From NCBI GenBank assembly GCA_019423005.1, contig JAHZCF010000091.1:1-25487 (forward strand): a DNA stretch of 25,487 nucleotides. Reading direction: 5' to 3'. The stretch is from Haemophilus sp. (GTDB taxonomy: Bacteria; Pseudomonadota; Gammaproteobacteria; Enterobacterales; Pasteurellaceae). Under the pieces are notes generated by a model. That model saw nothing but the letters and a program-made list of their open reading frames with translations. It did not search any database and was not told the DNA's origin. Of the stretch, positions 14,743 to 22,077 are shown piece by piece (positions within the stretch are counted from its first letter, which is position 1; each line of letters opens with the position of its first letter). The translations under genes and the position numbers were made by a program.

Positions 14743-16719
14743 ATGAATTTAAAAAAATTCTTTTCTGCACCAACCAATGAACCGATCCGCGATAAAAAAG
14801 CGGAGCGGAACTTGTTTGCGCGTCGAACATTGGTCGCATTCATCGGTATTTTAGCCCTAAGTGGTGTGCTATTTGCTAATATTTACCATCTCCAAGTGGT
14901 GAATTACGACATGTACCAAACTCGCTCAAATGGTAACCGTATTAAATTACTTCCGCTTCCTCCTACTCGCGGATTAATTTACGACCGTTACGGCGAGTTA
15001 CTGGCAGAAAACCTCACTTTTTTCGGTTTATATATCGTGCCGGAAAAAACAGAAAATTTAGACCGCACTTTTGAAGAATTGCGCTATGTTGTAGGACTCA
15101 CTGATGAAGACATTGAGCATTTCAAAAAAGAGCGTCGTCGTGGTACACGCTATACGCCGATTTTACTCAAACCAAGCTTAACGGAAGAACAAATTGCCCG
15201 TTTTGCAGTAAACCAGTATAAATATCCAAGCCTTGATGTACGTCCTTATTTCAAACGAAATTACCTGTATGGCGAAGCCATGACTCATATTTTGGGTTAT
15301 GTTGGACGCATTAATGACCGAGATGTTGAGCGCCTAAAAAAAGAAGAAAAATTTGCTAACTATTCCGGTTCTACGGACATGGGGAAACTGGGTATTGAAC
15401 GTTATTACGAAGAACAACTCCATGGTACAACTGGTTTCGAAGAGGTTGAAATTAATAACCGTGGTAAAGTTATTCGTAAACTACGTGAACAACCCGCCAC
15501 CGCGGGGAAAAGTATTCATCTGACTATCGATTTTACTCTTCAACGCTACATTATGTCGCTCCTTTCAGGTCAAAAAGGCGCTGTTGTTGTGCTTGATCCA
15601 AAAGATAATAGTGTATTAGCGATGGTTTCAACACCAAGCTACGATAATAATTTATTCGTCGATGGCATTTCTTCCAGTGATTACAAACGTTTACTCGAAG
15701 ATCCAACTCGACCACTTTACAGTCGTGCAACACAAGGGGTGTATCCACCAGCCTCTACGGTAAAACCATTCGTTGCTGTTGCGGCATTAACTGAAGGGGT
15801 GATTACACCTAATACCACGATTTTTGACCCAGGCTACTGGACATTACCAAACTCAACAAAACGTTTCCGAGATTGGAAAAAAACAGGGCATGGTTATACG
15901 GATTTAAACAAAGCCATTACTGAATCATCGGATACCTTCTTCTATCAAACCGCCTTTAATTTAGGTATTGATCGTTTTTCCATGTGGATGAAACGTTTTG
16001 GCTTTGGTATGCCAACAGGGATTGAAATTCAAGAAGAAGCTACGGCTAATATGCCGAGTAAAGAATGGAAACAAAAACGTTACAAAAAACCTTGGGTACA
16101 AGGCGATACAATCTCAGTGGGTATAGGCCAGGGTTATTGGACGGCTACACCATTACAAGTGGCAAAAGCGACCTCTATTGTGGTCAATAACGGTAAAATT
16201 CATACACCGCATTTAATGAAATCGGTTGAAGGTGCCACCATTGAGCCGTATCAAGATCCGCTTTTATATGAAGATATTACCGATCCGAAACAAGCTTATT
16301 GGGATGCAGCTAAGCGCGGTATGTTCAATGTGGTGAATTCAGGTGCAGGGACAGGACGAAAAGCCTTTATCGGTACGAATTACCACGTAGCAGGGAAATC
16401 CGGTACAGCACAAGTGTTCAGCTTAAAGGAAAACCAAAAATATAATGCGGCTGGATTGAAAAAAGAATTACATGACCATGCTTGGTTCACGGCTTATGCG
16501 CCTTATGAAGATCCAAAATTAGTTGTCACCATTATTTTAGAAAACGCGGGCGGTGGTTCAAGTAATGCGGCGCCAATTGCACGGCAAATTATGGATTTCT
16601 ACTTGAATAAACGCTTGCCGCAAATTGAACGTCTAGAAAATGCTGAAAAAGAGAAAAAGACGAACCAAACTGATTTAGATGCGCCAGCACTAGAATCTCA
16701 ACCAAGTGAGAATGAATAA
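14743..16719 (+). CDS. mrdA: MrdA (PBP2), elongasome peptidoglycan transpeptidase
   Basis: Class B penicillin-binding protein of 658 residues, the DD-transpeptidase of the rod complex and partner of RodA. One membrane segment (about 29-47) follows a basic cytoplasmic end. The pedestal domain starts with LPPTRGLIYDRYGELLAEN. The transpeptidase motifs are all intact: S338-TVK341 (SxxK, acylated serine), S395-S-D397 (SxD) and K552-S-G-T555. Residues after about 625 form a charged tail. It is a little longer than E. coli PBP2 (633). Its stop overlaps the rodA start by one base, so expression is coupled. One uptake signal lies in the coding sequence. Confidence 0.97.
   Translation: MNLKKFFSAPTNEPIRDKKAERNLFARRTLVAFIGILALSGVLFANIYHLQVVNYDMYQTRSNGNRIKLLPLPPTRGLIYDRYGELLAENLTFFGLYIVPEKTENLDRTFEELRYVVGLTDEDIEHFKKERRRGTRYTPILLKPSLTEEQIARFAVNQYKYPSLDVRPYFKRNYLYGEAMTHILGYVGRINDRDVERLKKEEKFANYSGSTDMGKLGIERYYEEQLHGTTGFEEVEINNRGKVIRKLREQPATAGKSIHLTIDFTLQRYIMSLLSGQKGAVVVLDPKDNSVLAMVSTPSYDNNLFVDGISSSDYKRLLEDPTRPLYSRATQGVYPPASTVKPFVAVAALTEGVITPNTTIFDPGYWTLPNSTKRFRDWKKTGHGYTDLNKAITESSDTFFYQTAFNLGIDRFSMWMKRFGFGMPTGIEIQEEATANMPSKEWKQKRYKKPWVQGDTISVGIGQGYWTATPLQVAKATSIVVNNGKIHTPHLMKSVEGATIEPYQDPLLYEDITDPKQAYWDAAKRGMFNVVNSGAGTGRKAFIGTNYHVAGKSGTAQVFSLKENQKYNAAGLKKELHDHAWFTAYAPYEDPKLVVTIILENAGGGSSNAAPIARQIMDFYLNKRLPQIERLENAEKEKKTNQTDLDAPALESQPSENE
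15062..15070 (-). repeat. DNA uptake signal inside mrdA
   Basis: Exact complement ACCGCACTT, in frame across Asp-Arg-Thr-Phe (residues 107-110) of the PBP2 pedestal region. Confidence 0.9.
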
Positions 16720-17834
16720 TGGAAGAAAAAGTGCCTCTATGCTTGCGATTATGGCAACGCTTACATATTGATTTTTTATTATTTATTGGATTAGCCGCTA
16801 TTACAGCCTATGGCATGCTTGTGCTTTATAGTGCATCTGGTGCCAGTGAAGTGATGTTCCAAAATCGTATCATTCAGGTCATATTAGGTTTTACTGTCAT
16901 GATGATTATGGCGCAACTTCCCCCTAAATTTTATCAGCGACTCGCCCCTTACTTATATTTGGTGGGTTTTATCATGCTGATTTTAGTTGATGCTATCGGT
17001 ACAACCAGTAAAGGGGCTCAACGTTGGCTAGATCTTGGGTTTATTCGCTTTCAGCCTTCTGAAATTGTCAAACTCGCGGTACCATTAATGGTGGCGGTAT
17101 ATTTAGGTAACCGTCCATTACCACCGAAAATGAGCGAAACCTTTATTGCTATCGCCATGATTATTGTGCCAACTTTACTTGTGGCTCTTCAACCAGACTT
17201 AGGCACATCAATTCTGGTTAGTGCATCAGGCTTATTCGTGGTATTCTTAGCAGGGATGAGTTGGTGGCTTATTCTTGCTGCAGTAGTAGGATTAGCGGCA
17301 TTTATTCCTATCATGTGGATGTATTTAATGCATGACTACCAACGCATGCGTGTATTAACCTTACTTGATCCAGAGAAAGATCCGCTTGGTGCAGGTTACC
17401 ACATTTTGCAATCCAAAATTGCCATCGGTTCAGGCGGTATATCTGGCAAGGGATGGATGCAAGGAACACAATCTCAATTAGAATTTTTGCCTGAACCACA
17501 CACTGATTTTATTTTTGCCGTGATGAGTGAAGAACATGGAATGGTCGGTTTTCTTATTCTGATGGCAATTTATTTGTTTATTATTATCCGTGGCTTAATA
17601 ATTGCGGTAAATGCAGAAACCTCTTTCGGGCGTATTCTTGCTGGAGCAACCACACTGATATTCTTCGTTTATGTCTTCGTGAATATTGGTATGGTGAGCG
17701 GTATTTTGCCTGTTGTTGGGGTGCCTTTACCACTCTTTAGCTACGGCGGTACTTCATATGTGGCCATTATGGCAAGCTTTGGTTTGGTGATGTCTATTCA
17801 TACTCATAAACCTCGCTTTATGAAAGGGAACTAA
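16719..17834 (+). CDS. rodA: RodA, SEDS peptidoglycan glycosyltransferase
   Basis: SEDS-family glycan polymerase of 371 residues and about ten membrane helices that works with PBP2 and MreBCD. Family stretches seen include GAQRWLDLGFIRFQPSE (99-115), QPDLGTS (158-164), SKIAIGSGGISGKGW and EPHTDFIFAVMSEEHG. D263 in the last stretch matches the catalytically essential SEDS aspartate. SYGGTS is present near the C-terminus. The start is the TAATG overlap with mrdA. A hairpin overlapping its stop may reduce read-through to rlpA. Confidence 0.97.
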   Translation: MEEKVPLCLRLWQRLHIDFLLFIGLAAITAYGMLVLYSASGASEVMFQNRIIQVILGFTVMMIMAQLPPKFYQRLAPYLYLVGFIMLILVDAIGTTSKGAQRWLDLGFIRFQPSEIVKLAVPLMVAVYLGNRPLPPKMSETFIAIAMIIVPTLLVALQPDLGTSILVSASGLFVVFLAGMSWWLILAAVVGLAAFIPIMWMYLMHDYQRMRVLTLLDPEKDPLGAGYHILQSKIAIGSGGISGKGWMQGTQSQLEFLPEPHTDFIFAVMSEEHGMVGFLILMAIYLFIIIRGLIIAVNAETSFGRILAGATTLIFFVYVFVNIGMVSGILPVVGVPLPLFSYGGTSYVAIMASFGLVMSIHTHKPRFMKGN

Positions 17835-17844
17835 TTTCCCTTTT
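17823..17844 (+). terminator. Weak terminator/attenuator overlapping the rodA stop
   Basis: AAAGGGAA (17823-17830) pairs with TTCCCTTT (17836-17843) around CTAAT, followed by T and then GGCTTTC. The 8-bp stem spans the stop codon of rodA, so ribosomes finishing rodA would disrupt it. Partial termination before rlpA is possible. Confidence 0.45.
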
Positions 17845-17887
17845 GGCTTTCTTATGAAGAGCACCGATAATCTAGAAAGTAATAAGT

Positions 17888-18748
17888 ATGACATTAAAAA
17901 ACATCTTAAAAACGACCGCACTTTTCACCTTGATAAGTAGCTCAAGTTTCTCTGCTTTTGCCGATACTCAAAAAATGTATGGTATTCAAGGGGATTCGCT
18001 ATCGATTACCACGACCGTTCAAGCCCCACAAAGCTATGAGGTGAATGGTAAAACATACACCACACAAGGTGATGAGGCAAAGTCCTATTCAAAAGAAGGG
18101 ACAGCCAGCTATTACCACCATAAATTTAATGGTCGTAAAACAGCTAATGGTGAACGCTATAATTCGGCACTTTTCACCGCTGCACATAAAACGTTGCCTT
18201 TAAACTCTTATGCGGTTGTCACAAACTTGCATAACAATCGTAAAGTGATTGTACGAATTAATGATCGCGGCCCATTCAGTGAGAAACGTATCATTGACTT
18301 ATCCCATTCGGCTGCGAAAGAATTAGGCCTTATTGCTCGTGGTACAGGGCAAGTAAGAATTGAAGCCTTACATGTGGATCATAAAGGCCAAATTTCAGGG
18401 GCTGGGGCAAAAACACTGACTAAACATGCTAAAACGCAAGAAGCCAGTGATCGTTTAGTAATCAATAAAAATAACGAAAAAAAAAATCAAAACTTAGACA
18501 GCACAAACGATGCAAAAACTGTCTTCAAGCTAAAACTACTCGCGCTGTCGTCAAAAAATCAAGCAGAAAGCATCATCACAAAGCTCGCGTTAGACGACAT
18601 AAAAACCGAAATTAACCAAAACGGGCGAAACTATGAAATCCATTTTGGACCAATTGCGGATCAAGCGGATATGAATCAATTAAAAACAAAATTACAAAAA
18701 ACGATCAATGGGCAACCCGTAATCGTTTATACTTATAAAAACCAATAA
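17888..18748 (+). CDS. rlpA: RlpA-like septal-ring/peptidoglycan protein (DPBB + SPOR)
   Basis: Exported protein of 286 residues. A signal peptide (1-25) ends in AFA before D26, a signal peptidase I type site; no lipobox cysteine is present, unlike E. coli RlpA, a lipoprotein. The double-psi beta-barrel (about 69-161) includes GTASYYHHKFNGRKTANGE, H100 and D126 in VRINDRGPF. These two match residues important for glycan cleavage in Pseudomonas RlpA, so enzyme activity is possible but unproven. A charged linker (about 165-210) leads to a SPOR domain (about 211-283), which in other proteins binds denuded glycan at the septum. It lies between rodA and dacA, a conserved position. An uptake signal lies within the signal-peptide codons. 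Confidence 0.92.
   Translation: MTLKNILKTTALFTLISSSSFSAFADTQKMYGIQGDSLSITTTVQAPQSYEVNGKTYTTQGDEAKSYSKEGTASYYHHKFNGRKTANGERYNSALFTAAHKTLPLNSYAVVTNLHNNRKVIVRINDRGPFSEKRIIDLSHSAAKELGLIARGTGQVRIEALHVDHKGQISGAGAKTLTKHAKTQEASDRLVINKNNEKKNQNLDSTNDAKTVFKLKLLALSSKNQAESIITKLALDDIKTEINQNGRNYEIHFGPIADQADMNQLKTKLQKTINGQPVIVYTYKNQ
17915..17923 (-). repeat. DNA uptake signal inside the rlpA signal peptide
   Basis: Exact complement ACCGCACTT in frame as Thr-Ala-Leu (residues 10-12), at the start of the hydrophobic core of the signal peptide. Confidence 0.92.
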
Positions 18749-18766
18749 GCTATTAAAGGAAATGCT

Positions 18767-19954
18767 ATGTTAAAACAATCTGCAAAATTGAAAAAAATTG
18801 TACTCTTCTCGGGATTAATAGCAGCATCAACATTTGCTGCCGCTGAAGATATTCAATACGGTATCGCAGTACCGGAAGTGAATGCGCAAACTTATGTTTT
18901 AATGGATTACAATTCTGGTGCGGTACTTGCATCACTTAACCCAGACCAACGCCAATACCCAGCCTCATTAACCAAAATGATGACTAGCTATGTAGTTGGT
19001 GCAGCATTAAAACAAGGTAAAATCCATAATGAAGATATGGTGACAATTAGCGAAAGCGCTTGGGGTAGAAATTTCCCTGATTCATCAAAAATGTTCTTAA
19101 ATTTAAATCAACAAGTGTCTGTGAGTGATTTAAATAAAGGGATTATCATTGTTTCTGGTAATGATGCCTGTGTCGCAGTGGCTGAACATATTTCGGGTAC
19201 CGTGGCTAACTTTGTTGATACCATGAATAAATACGTTCAACAATTTGGCTTAAAAAATACTAACTTCACCACACCACATGGTTTAGACGATCCAAACCAA
19301 TATTCAACTGCACGTGATATGGCGATTATTGGTGCGCATATTATTCGTGATTTACCGGAAGAATATAAAATCTACGCAGAAAAAGACTTTACTTTCAACA
19401 AAATCAAACAACCTAACCGTAACGGCTTATTATGGGACAAAACCATTAATGTGGACGGTATGAAAACCGGTCACACTAGCCAAGCAGGTTATAACCTTGT
19501 CGCATCTGCAACTAGTCCAAACAATATGCGTTTGATTTCTGTTGTCATGGGTGTACCAACCTATAAAGGCCGTGAAGTCGAAAGTAAAAAACTCTTACAA
19601 TGGGGGTTTGCTAACTTTGAAACCTTAAAAACCCACAAAGCCAATGAAAAAATTTCAACACAATCGGTTTACTACGGTGATAAAGGTGAAGTTCAACTTG
19701 GTTTATTACAAGATGGCTTTATTACCGTGCCAAAAGGAAAACAAGCAGACTTAAAAGCACGTTACGAATTAGATAACAAATACTTACAAGCACCTTTAAC
19801 AAAAGGTCAGGTTGTGGGTAAAATCGTTTATCAACTAGATGGCAAGGATGTGGCAATTGTTAATCTTCAAGCATTAGAAGACGTGCAAGAAGGTGGTTTC
19901 TTCGGTAAAGGTTGGGACTGGTTAGTGTTAACAATCAAAGGATTATTTGATTAA
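18767..19954 (+). CDS. dacA: DacA (PBP5/6-type), D-alanyl-D-alanine carboxypeptidase
   Basis: Low-molecular-weight PBP of 395 residues that removes the terminal D-alanine from pentapeptides in the periplasm. A signal peptide ends near AAA26. The active-site motifs are intact: S67-LTK70 (SxxK), S130-G-N132 (SxN) and K233-T-G235 (KTG). A C-terminal beta domain (about 290-375) and a final amphipathic helix, FFGKGWDWLVLTIKGLFD, give peripheral anchoring to the membrane, as in E. coli PBP5. AAAGGAAATGCT precedes the ATG, 18 nt after the rlpA stop. A hairpin lies about 50 nt downstream. Confidence 0.97.
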   Translation: MLKQSAKLKKIVLFSGLIAASTFAAAEDIQYGIAVPEVNAQTYVLMDYNSGAVLASLNPDQRQYPASLTKMMTSYVVGAALKQGKIHNEDMVTISESAWGRNFPDSSKMFLNLNQQVSVSDLNKGIIIVSGNDACVAVAEHISGTVANFVDTMNKYVQQFGLKNTNFTTPHGLDDPNQYSTARDMAIIGAHIIRDLPEEYKIYAEKDFTFNKIKQPNRNGLLWDKTINVDGMKTGHTSQAGYNLVASATSPNNMRLISVVMGVPTYKGREVESKKLLQWGFANFETLKTHKANEKISTQSVYYGDKGEVQLGLLQDGFITVPKGKQADLKARYELDNKYLQAPLTKGQVVGKIVYQLDGKDVAIVNLQALEDVQEGGFFGKGWDWLVLTIKGLFD

Positions 19955-19969
19955 AGGCCTTGAAAATTA

Positions 19970-19978
19970 ACCGCACTT
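19970..19978 (-). repeat. DNA uptake signal after dacA
   Basis: Exact complement ACCGCACTT in the dacA-ybeD spacer, 15 nt after the dacA stop. Reading on the minus strand, the core is followed by TAATTTTC, the usual AT-rich extension. Confidence 0.9.
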
Positions 19979-20007
19979 CCCCATTTATATCACATCAATA
20001 AATTCGT

Positions 20008-20040
20008 AAGGTGTGTGAATTTAACTGATTCATGCACCTT
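20008..20040 (+). terminator. Long hairpin between dacA and ybeD
   Basis: A 13-nt left arm (20008-20020, beginning AAGGTG) pairs with 20028-20040 (ending CACCTT) around TTAACTG, with two adjacent non-Watson-Crick positions. The stem should be stable, but only ACTCTT follows, so it is a poor classical terminator. It may act as an mRNA 3'-end stabiliser, an attenuator or an operator. It ends 21 nt before ybeD. Confidence 0.5.
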
Positions 20041-20061
20041 ACTCTTAAATAAGGATGCAAC

Positions 20062-20340
20062 ATGACAACCGAAAATGATTATGAAAAACTAAAAGAGTTA
20101 ATGGAATTCCCCGCTGCAATGACATTTAAAGTCGCAGGTGTTAACCGTGAAGGCTTAGCGCAAGACATCGTTGCGGTGATACAAAAATATTTACCGGGTG
20201 ATTATATTCCAAATGAAAAACGCAGCAGCAAAGGAACCTATAATTCTGTTTCAATTGATATCGTGGCACAAAACTTTGAGCAAGTAGAAACGCTTTACAA
20301 AGAGCTTGCTAAAGTTGAAGGTGTCAAAATGGTTATCTAA
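20062..20340 (+). CDS. ybeD: YbeD, DUF493 family protein
   Basis: Small cytoplasmic protein of 92 residues with the YbeD/DUF493 signature: LMEFPAAMTFKVAGVNR at the start and a C-terminal VETLYKELAKVEGVKMVI. The fold is ACT-like, and its presence beside lipB in many gammaproteobacteria has led to suggestions of a regulatory role in lipoate metabolism. No biochemical function is firmly known. AAGGA precedes the ATG. The lipB ATG starts one nucleotide after its stop, so the two are probably translated together. Confidence 0.94.
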   Translation: MTTENDYEKLKELMEFPAAMTFKVAGVNREGLAQDIVAVIQKYLPGDYIPNEKRSSKGTYNSVSIDIVAQNFEQVETLYKELAKVEGVKMVI

Positions 20341-20341
20341 G

Positions 20342-20983
20342 ATGAACAAAACAGATTTAATTGTCCGTCAATTAGGATTACAAGATTATCAAGAGATCTG
20401 GCACAACATGCAGGAATTCACCGATAATCGAAATGCAGAAACGACTGATGAAATTTGGCTTGTCGAGCATCATCCTGTTTTTACACAAGGCCAAGCCGGC
20501 AAACCGGAACACTTATTACACAGTAGTAGTATTCCTGTGGTTCAATCAGATCGCGGCGGTCAAATTACTTATCATGGCCCAGGTCAGCAGATCATGTATG
20601 TGCTCATTGATATTAAACGTCATGAACATTTAAATGTCCGTCAATTAGTGACCGCACTTGAACAATCTGTTGTAAAAACCCTTGCAGACTATGGTATTGA
20701 AGGTTATCCCAAACCTGATGCACCTGGCGTGTATATTGATGGCAAAAAAATCTGTTCATTAGGTTTACGCATTCGAAAAGGCTGCTCTTTCCATGGGCTC
20801 GCGTTTAATATCAATATGGATCTCAATCCTTTCCATTACATTAATCCTTGCGGCTATGCAGGGCTTGAAATGTGTCAGCTTGCTGATTTTATCGGTAAAG
20901 AAGAGGCAACGCTTGACAAAGTTTCCCCAAAATTAATTAAACACTTTGCCGAACTTTTGGGCTATAATGTTACAAATTTATAA
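20342..20983 (+). CDS. lipB: LipB, octanoyl-[acyl-carrier-protein]:protein octanoyltransferase
   Basis: Moves the octanoyl group from octanoyl-ACP to lipoyl domains, the first step of lipoate synthesis. The 213-residue product has RGGQITYHGPGQ (71-82), the lysine of DGKKICSLG (K136) and the acyl-thioester cysteine C170 in NPCGYAG, corresponding to K135 and C169 of E. coli LipB. The ATG at 20342, one base after the ybeD stop, is preferred over an in-frame start at 20306 inside ybeD, which would add 12 residues not seen in the family. It is followed by an intrinsic terminator before lipA. Confidence 0.96.
   Translation: MNKTDLIVRQLGLQDYQEIWHNMQEFTDNRNAETTDEIWLVEHHPVFTQGQAGKPEHLLHSSSIPVVQSDRGGQITYHGPGQQIMYVLIDIKRHEHLNVRQLVTALEQSVVKTLADYGIEGYPKPDAPGVYIDGKKICSLGLRIRKGCSFHGLAFNINMDLNPFHYINPCGYAGLEMCQLADFIGKEEATLDKVSPKLIKHFAELLGYNVTNL
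20651..20659 (-). repeat. DNA uptake signal inside lipB
   Basis: Exact complement ACCGCACTT in frame as Thr-Ala-Leu (residues 104-106). Confidence 0.9.
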
Positions 20984-21006
20984 CATTCACTTTTATAAAA
21001 TATTTA

Positions 21007-21033
21007 AAAATGCCTGAATCAGGCATTTTCTTT
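21007..21033 (+). terminator. Intrinsic terminator/attenuator between lipB and lipA
   Basis: AAAATGCCTG (21007-21016) pairs perfectly with CAGGCATTTT (21020-21029) around AAT, followed by CTTT. It is a textbook small terminator, yet it ends only 11 nt before the lipA ATG and touches its AGGAAAG ribosome-binding site. There is almost no room for a lipA promoter downstream, so lipA must depend on read-through or use this as leader structure. Confidence 0.78.
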
Positions 21034-21044
21034 AGGAAAGAAAA

Positions 21045-22007
21045 ATGTCAACGCCTTTTAAAATGGAACGCGGTGTGAAATACCGTGATGCAGCCAAAAC
21101 ATCAATCATCCCTGTTAAAAACATCGATCCTAATCAAGAATTATTAAAAAAGCCGGAATGGATGAAAATCAAATTGCCGTCTAGTTCATTAAAGATCGAA
21201 ACTATCAAAAACGGGATGCGTCGTCATGGCCTACATTCTGTCTGCGAAGAAGCGTCTTGTCCAAATTTACACGAGTGCTTTAACCACGGCACGGCAACTT
21301 TTATGATTTTAGGGGCGATTTGTACTCGTCGTTGCCCTTTCTGTGATGTTGCACATGGTAAACCATTACCGCCCGATCCAGATGAACCACGTAAATTAGC
21401 TGAAACTATCCAAGATATGAAGTTGAAATATGTGGTGATTACCTCTGTAGACCGTGATGATTTGCCTGATCGTGGTGCAGGTCATTTTGCTGAATGTGTA
21501 AAAGAAGTGCGTGCATTAAACCCTGGCATTAAAATTGAGATTTTGGTTCCTGATTTTCGTGGACGTATTACCCAAGCCTTAGAAAAATTAAAAGACAATC
21601 CACCGGATGTGTTCAACCACAACTTGGAAAATGTGCCACGTTTATATAAAGAAATTCGTCCAGGTGCCGATTATCAATGGTCTTTAAAATTGCTTCATGA
21701 TTTCAAAGAAATGTTCCCAAACATCCCAACTAAATCAGGTTTAATGGTTGGATTAGGTGAAACTAATGAAGAAATTCTTCAAGTGATGGAAGACTTACGT
21801 GCAAACGGCGTCACTATGCTTACACTGGGTCAATATCTCCAACCAAGTCGCCATCACTTACCGGTTGCACGCTATGTGCCACCAGCCGAATTTGATGAGT
21901 TCCGTGAAAAAGCCAACGCGATGGGCTTTGAACACGCTGCCTGTGGCCCATTTGTTCGCTCTTCCTACCATGCTGATTTACAAGCAAGTGGTGGATTAGT
22001 GAAGTAA
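21045..22007 (+). CDS. lipA: LipA, lipoyl synthase (radical SAM)
   Basis: Inserts two sulfurs into the octanoyl chain carried by lipoyl domains. The 320-residue product carries both cluster motifs. The auxiliary cluster is C67-x4-C72-x5-C78 (CEEASCPNLHEC), with the family's serine ligand in the C-terminal R305-SS. The radical SAM cluster is C93-x3-C97-x2-C100 (CTRRCPFC). VITSVDRDDLPDRGA and VGLGETNEE are further family segments. The ATG has AGGAAAG upstream. A paired-uptake-signal terminator lies after its stop, shared with the convergent ydgA-like gene. Confidence 0.98.
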   Translation: MSTPFKMERGVKYRDAAKTSIIPVKNIDPNQELLKKPEWMKIKLPSSSLKIETIKNGMRRHGLHSVCEEASCPNLHECFNHGTATFMILGAICTRRCPFCDVAHGKPLPPDPDEPRKLAETIQDMKLKYVVITSVDRDDLPDRGAGHFAECVKEVRALNPGIKIEILVPDFRGRITQALEKLKDNPPDVFNHNLENVPRLYKEIRPGADYQWSLKLLHDFKEMFPNIPTKSGLMVGLGETNEEILQVMEDLRANGVTMLTLGQYLQPSRHHLPVARYVPPAEFDEFREKANAMGFEHAACGPFVRSSYHADLQASGGLVK

Positions 22008-22023
22008 TCAAAAACAGATAAAA

Positions 22024-22059
22024 AAATGACCGCACTTTGAATCGCAAGTGCGGTCATTT
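22024..22059. terminator. Paired uptake-signal bidirectional terminator after lipA
   Basis: A perfect 14-bp stem (22024-22037 with 22046-22059) contains two opposing uptake-signal cores (22029-22037 minus, 22046-22054 plus) and an 8-nt loop. A-run and T-run flanks sit on either side, between convergent lipA and the ydgA-like gene. Confidence 0.88.
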
Positions 22060-22077
22060 CTTATATTATCCTTTCAA

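Noticed and set aside
20963..20968. TATAAT as a lipA promoter
   Set aside because: No suitable -35 or TGn extension is present, and its transcript would meet the 21007-21033 terminator. It is noted only as part of the lipA leader question.
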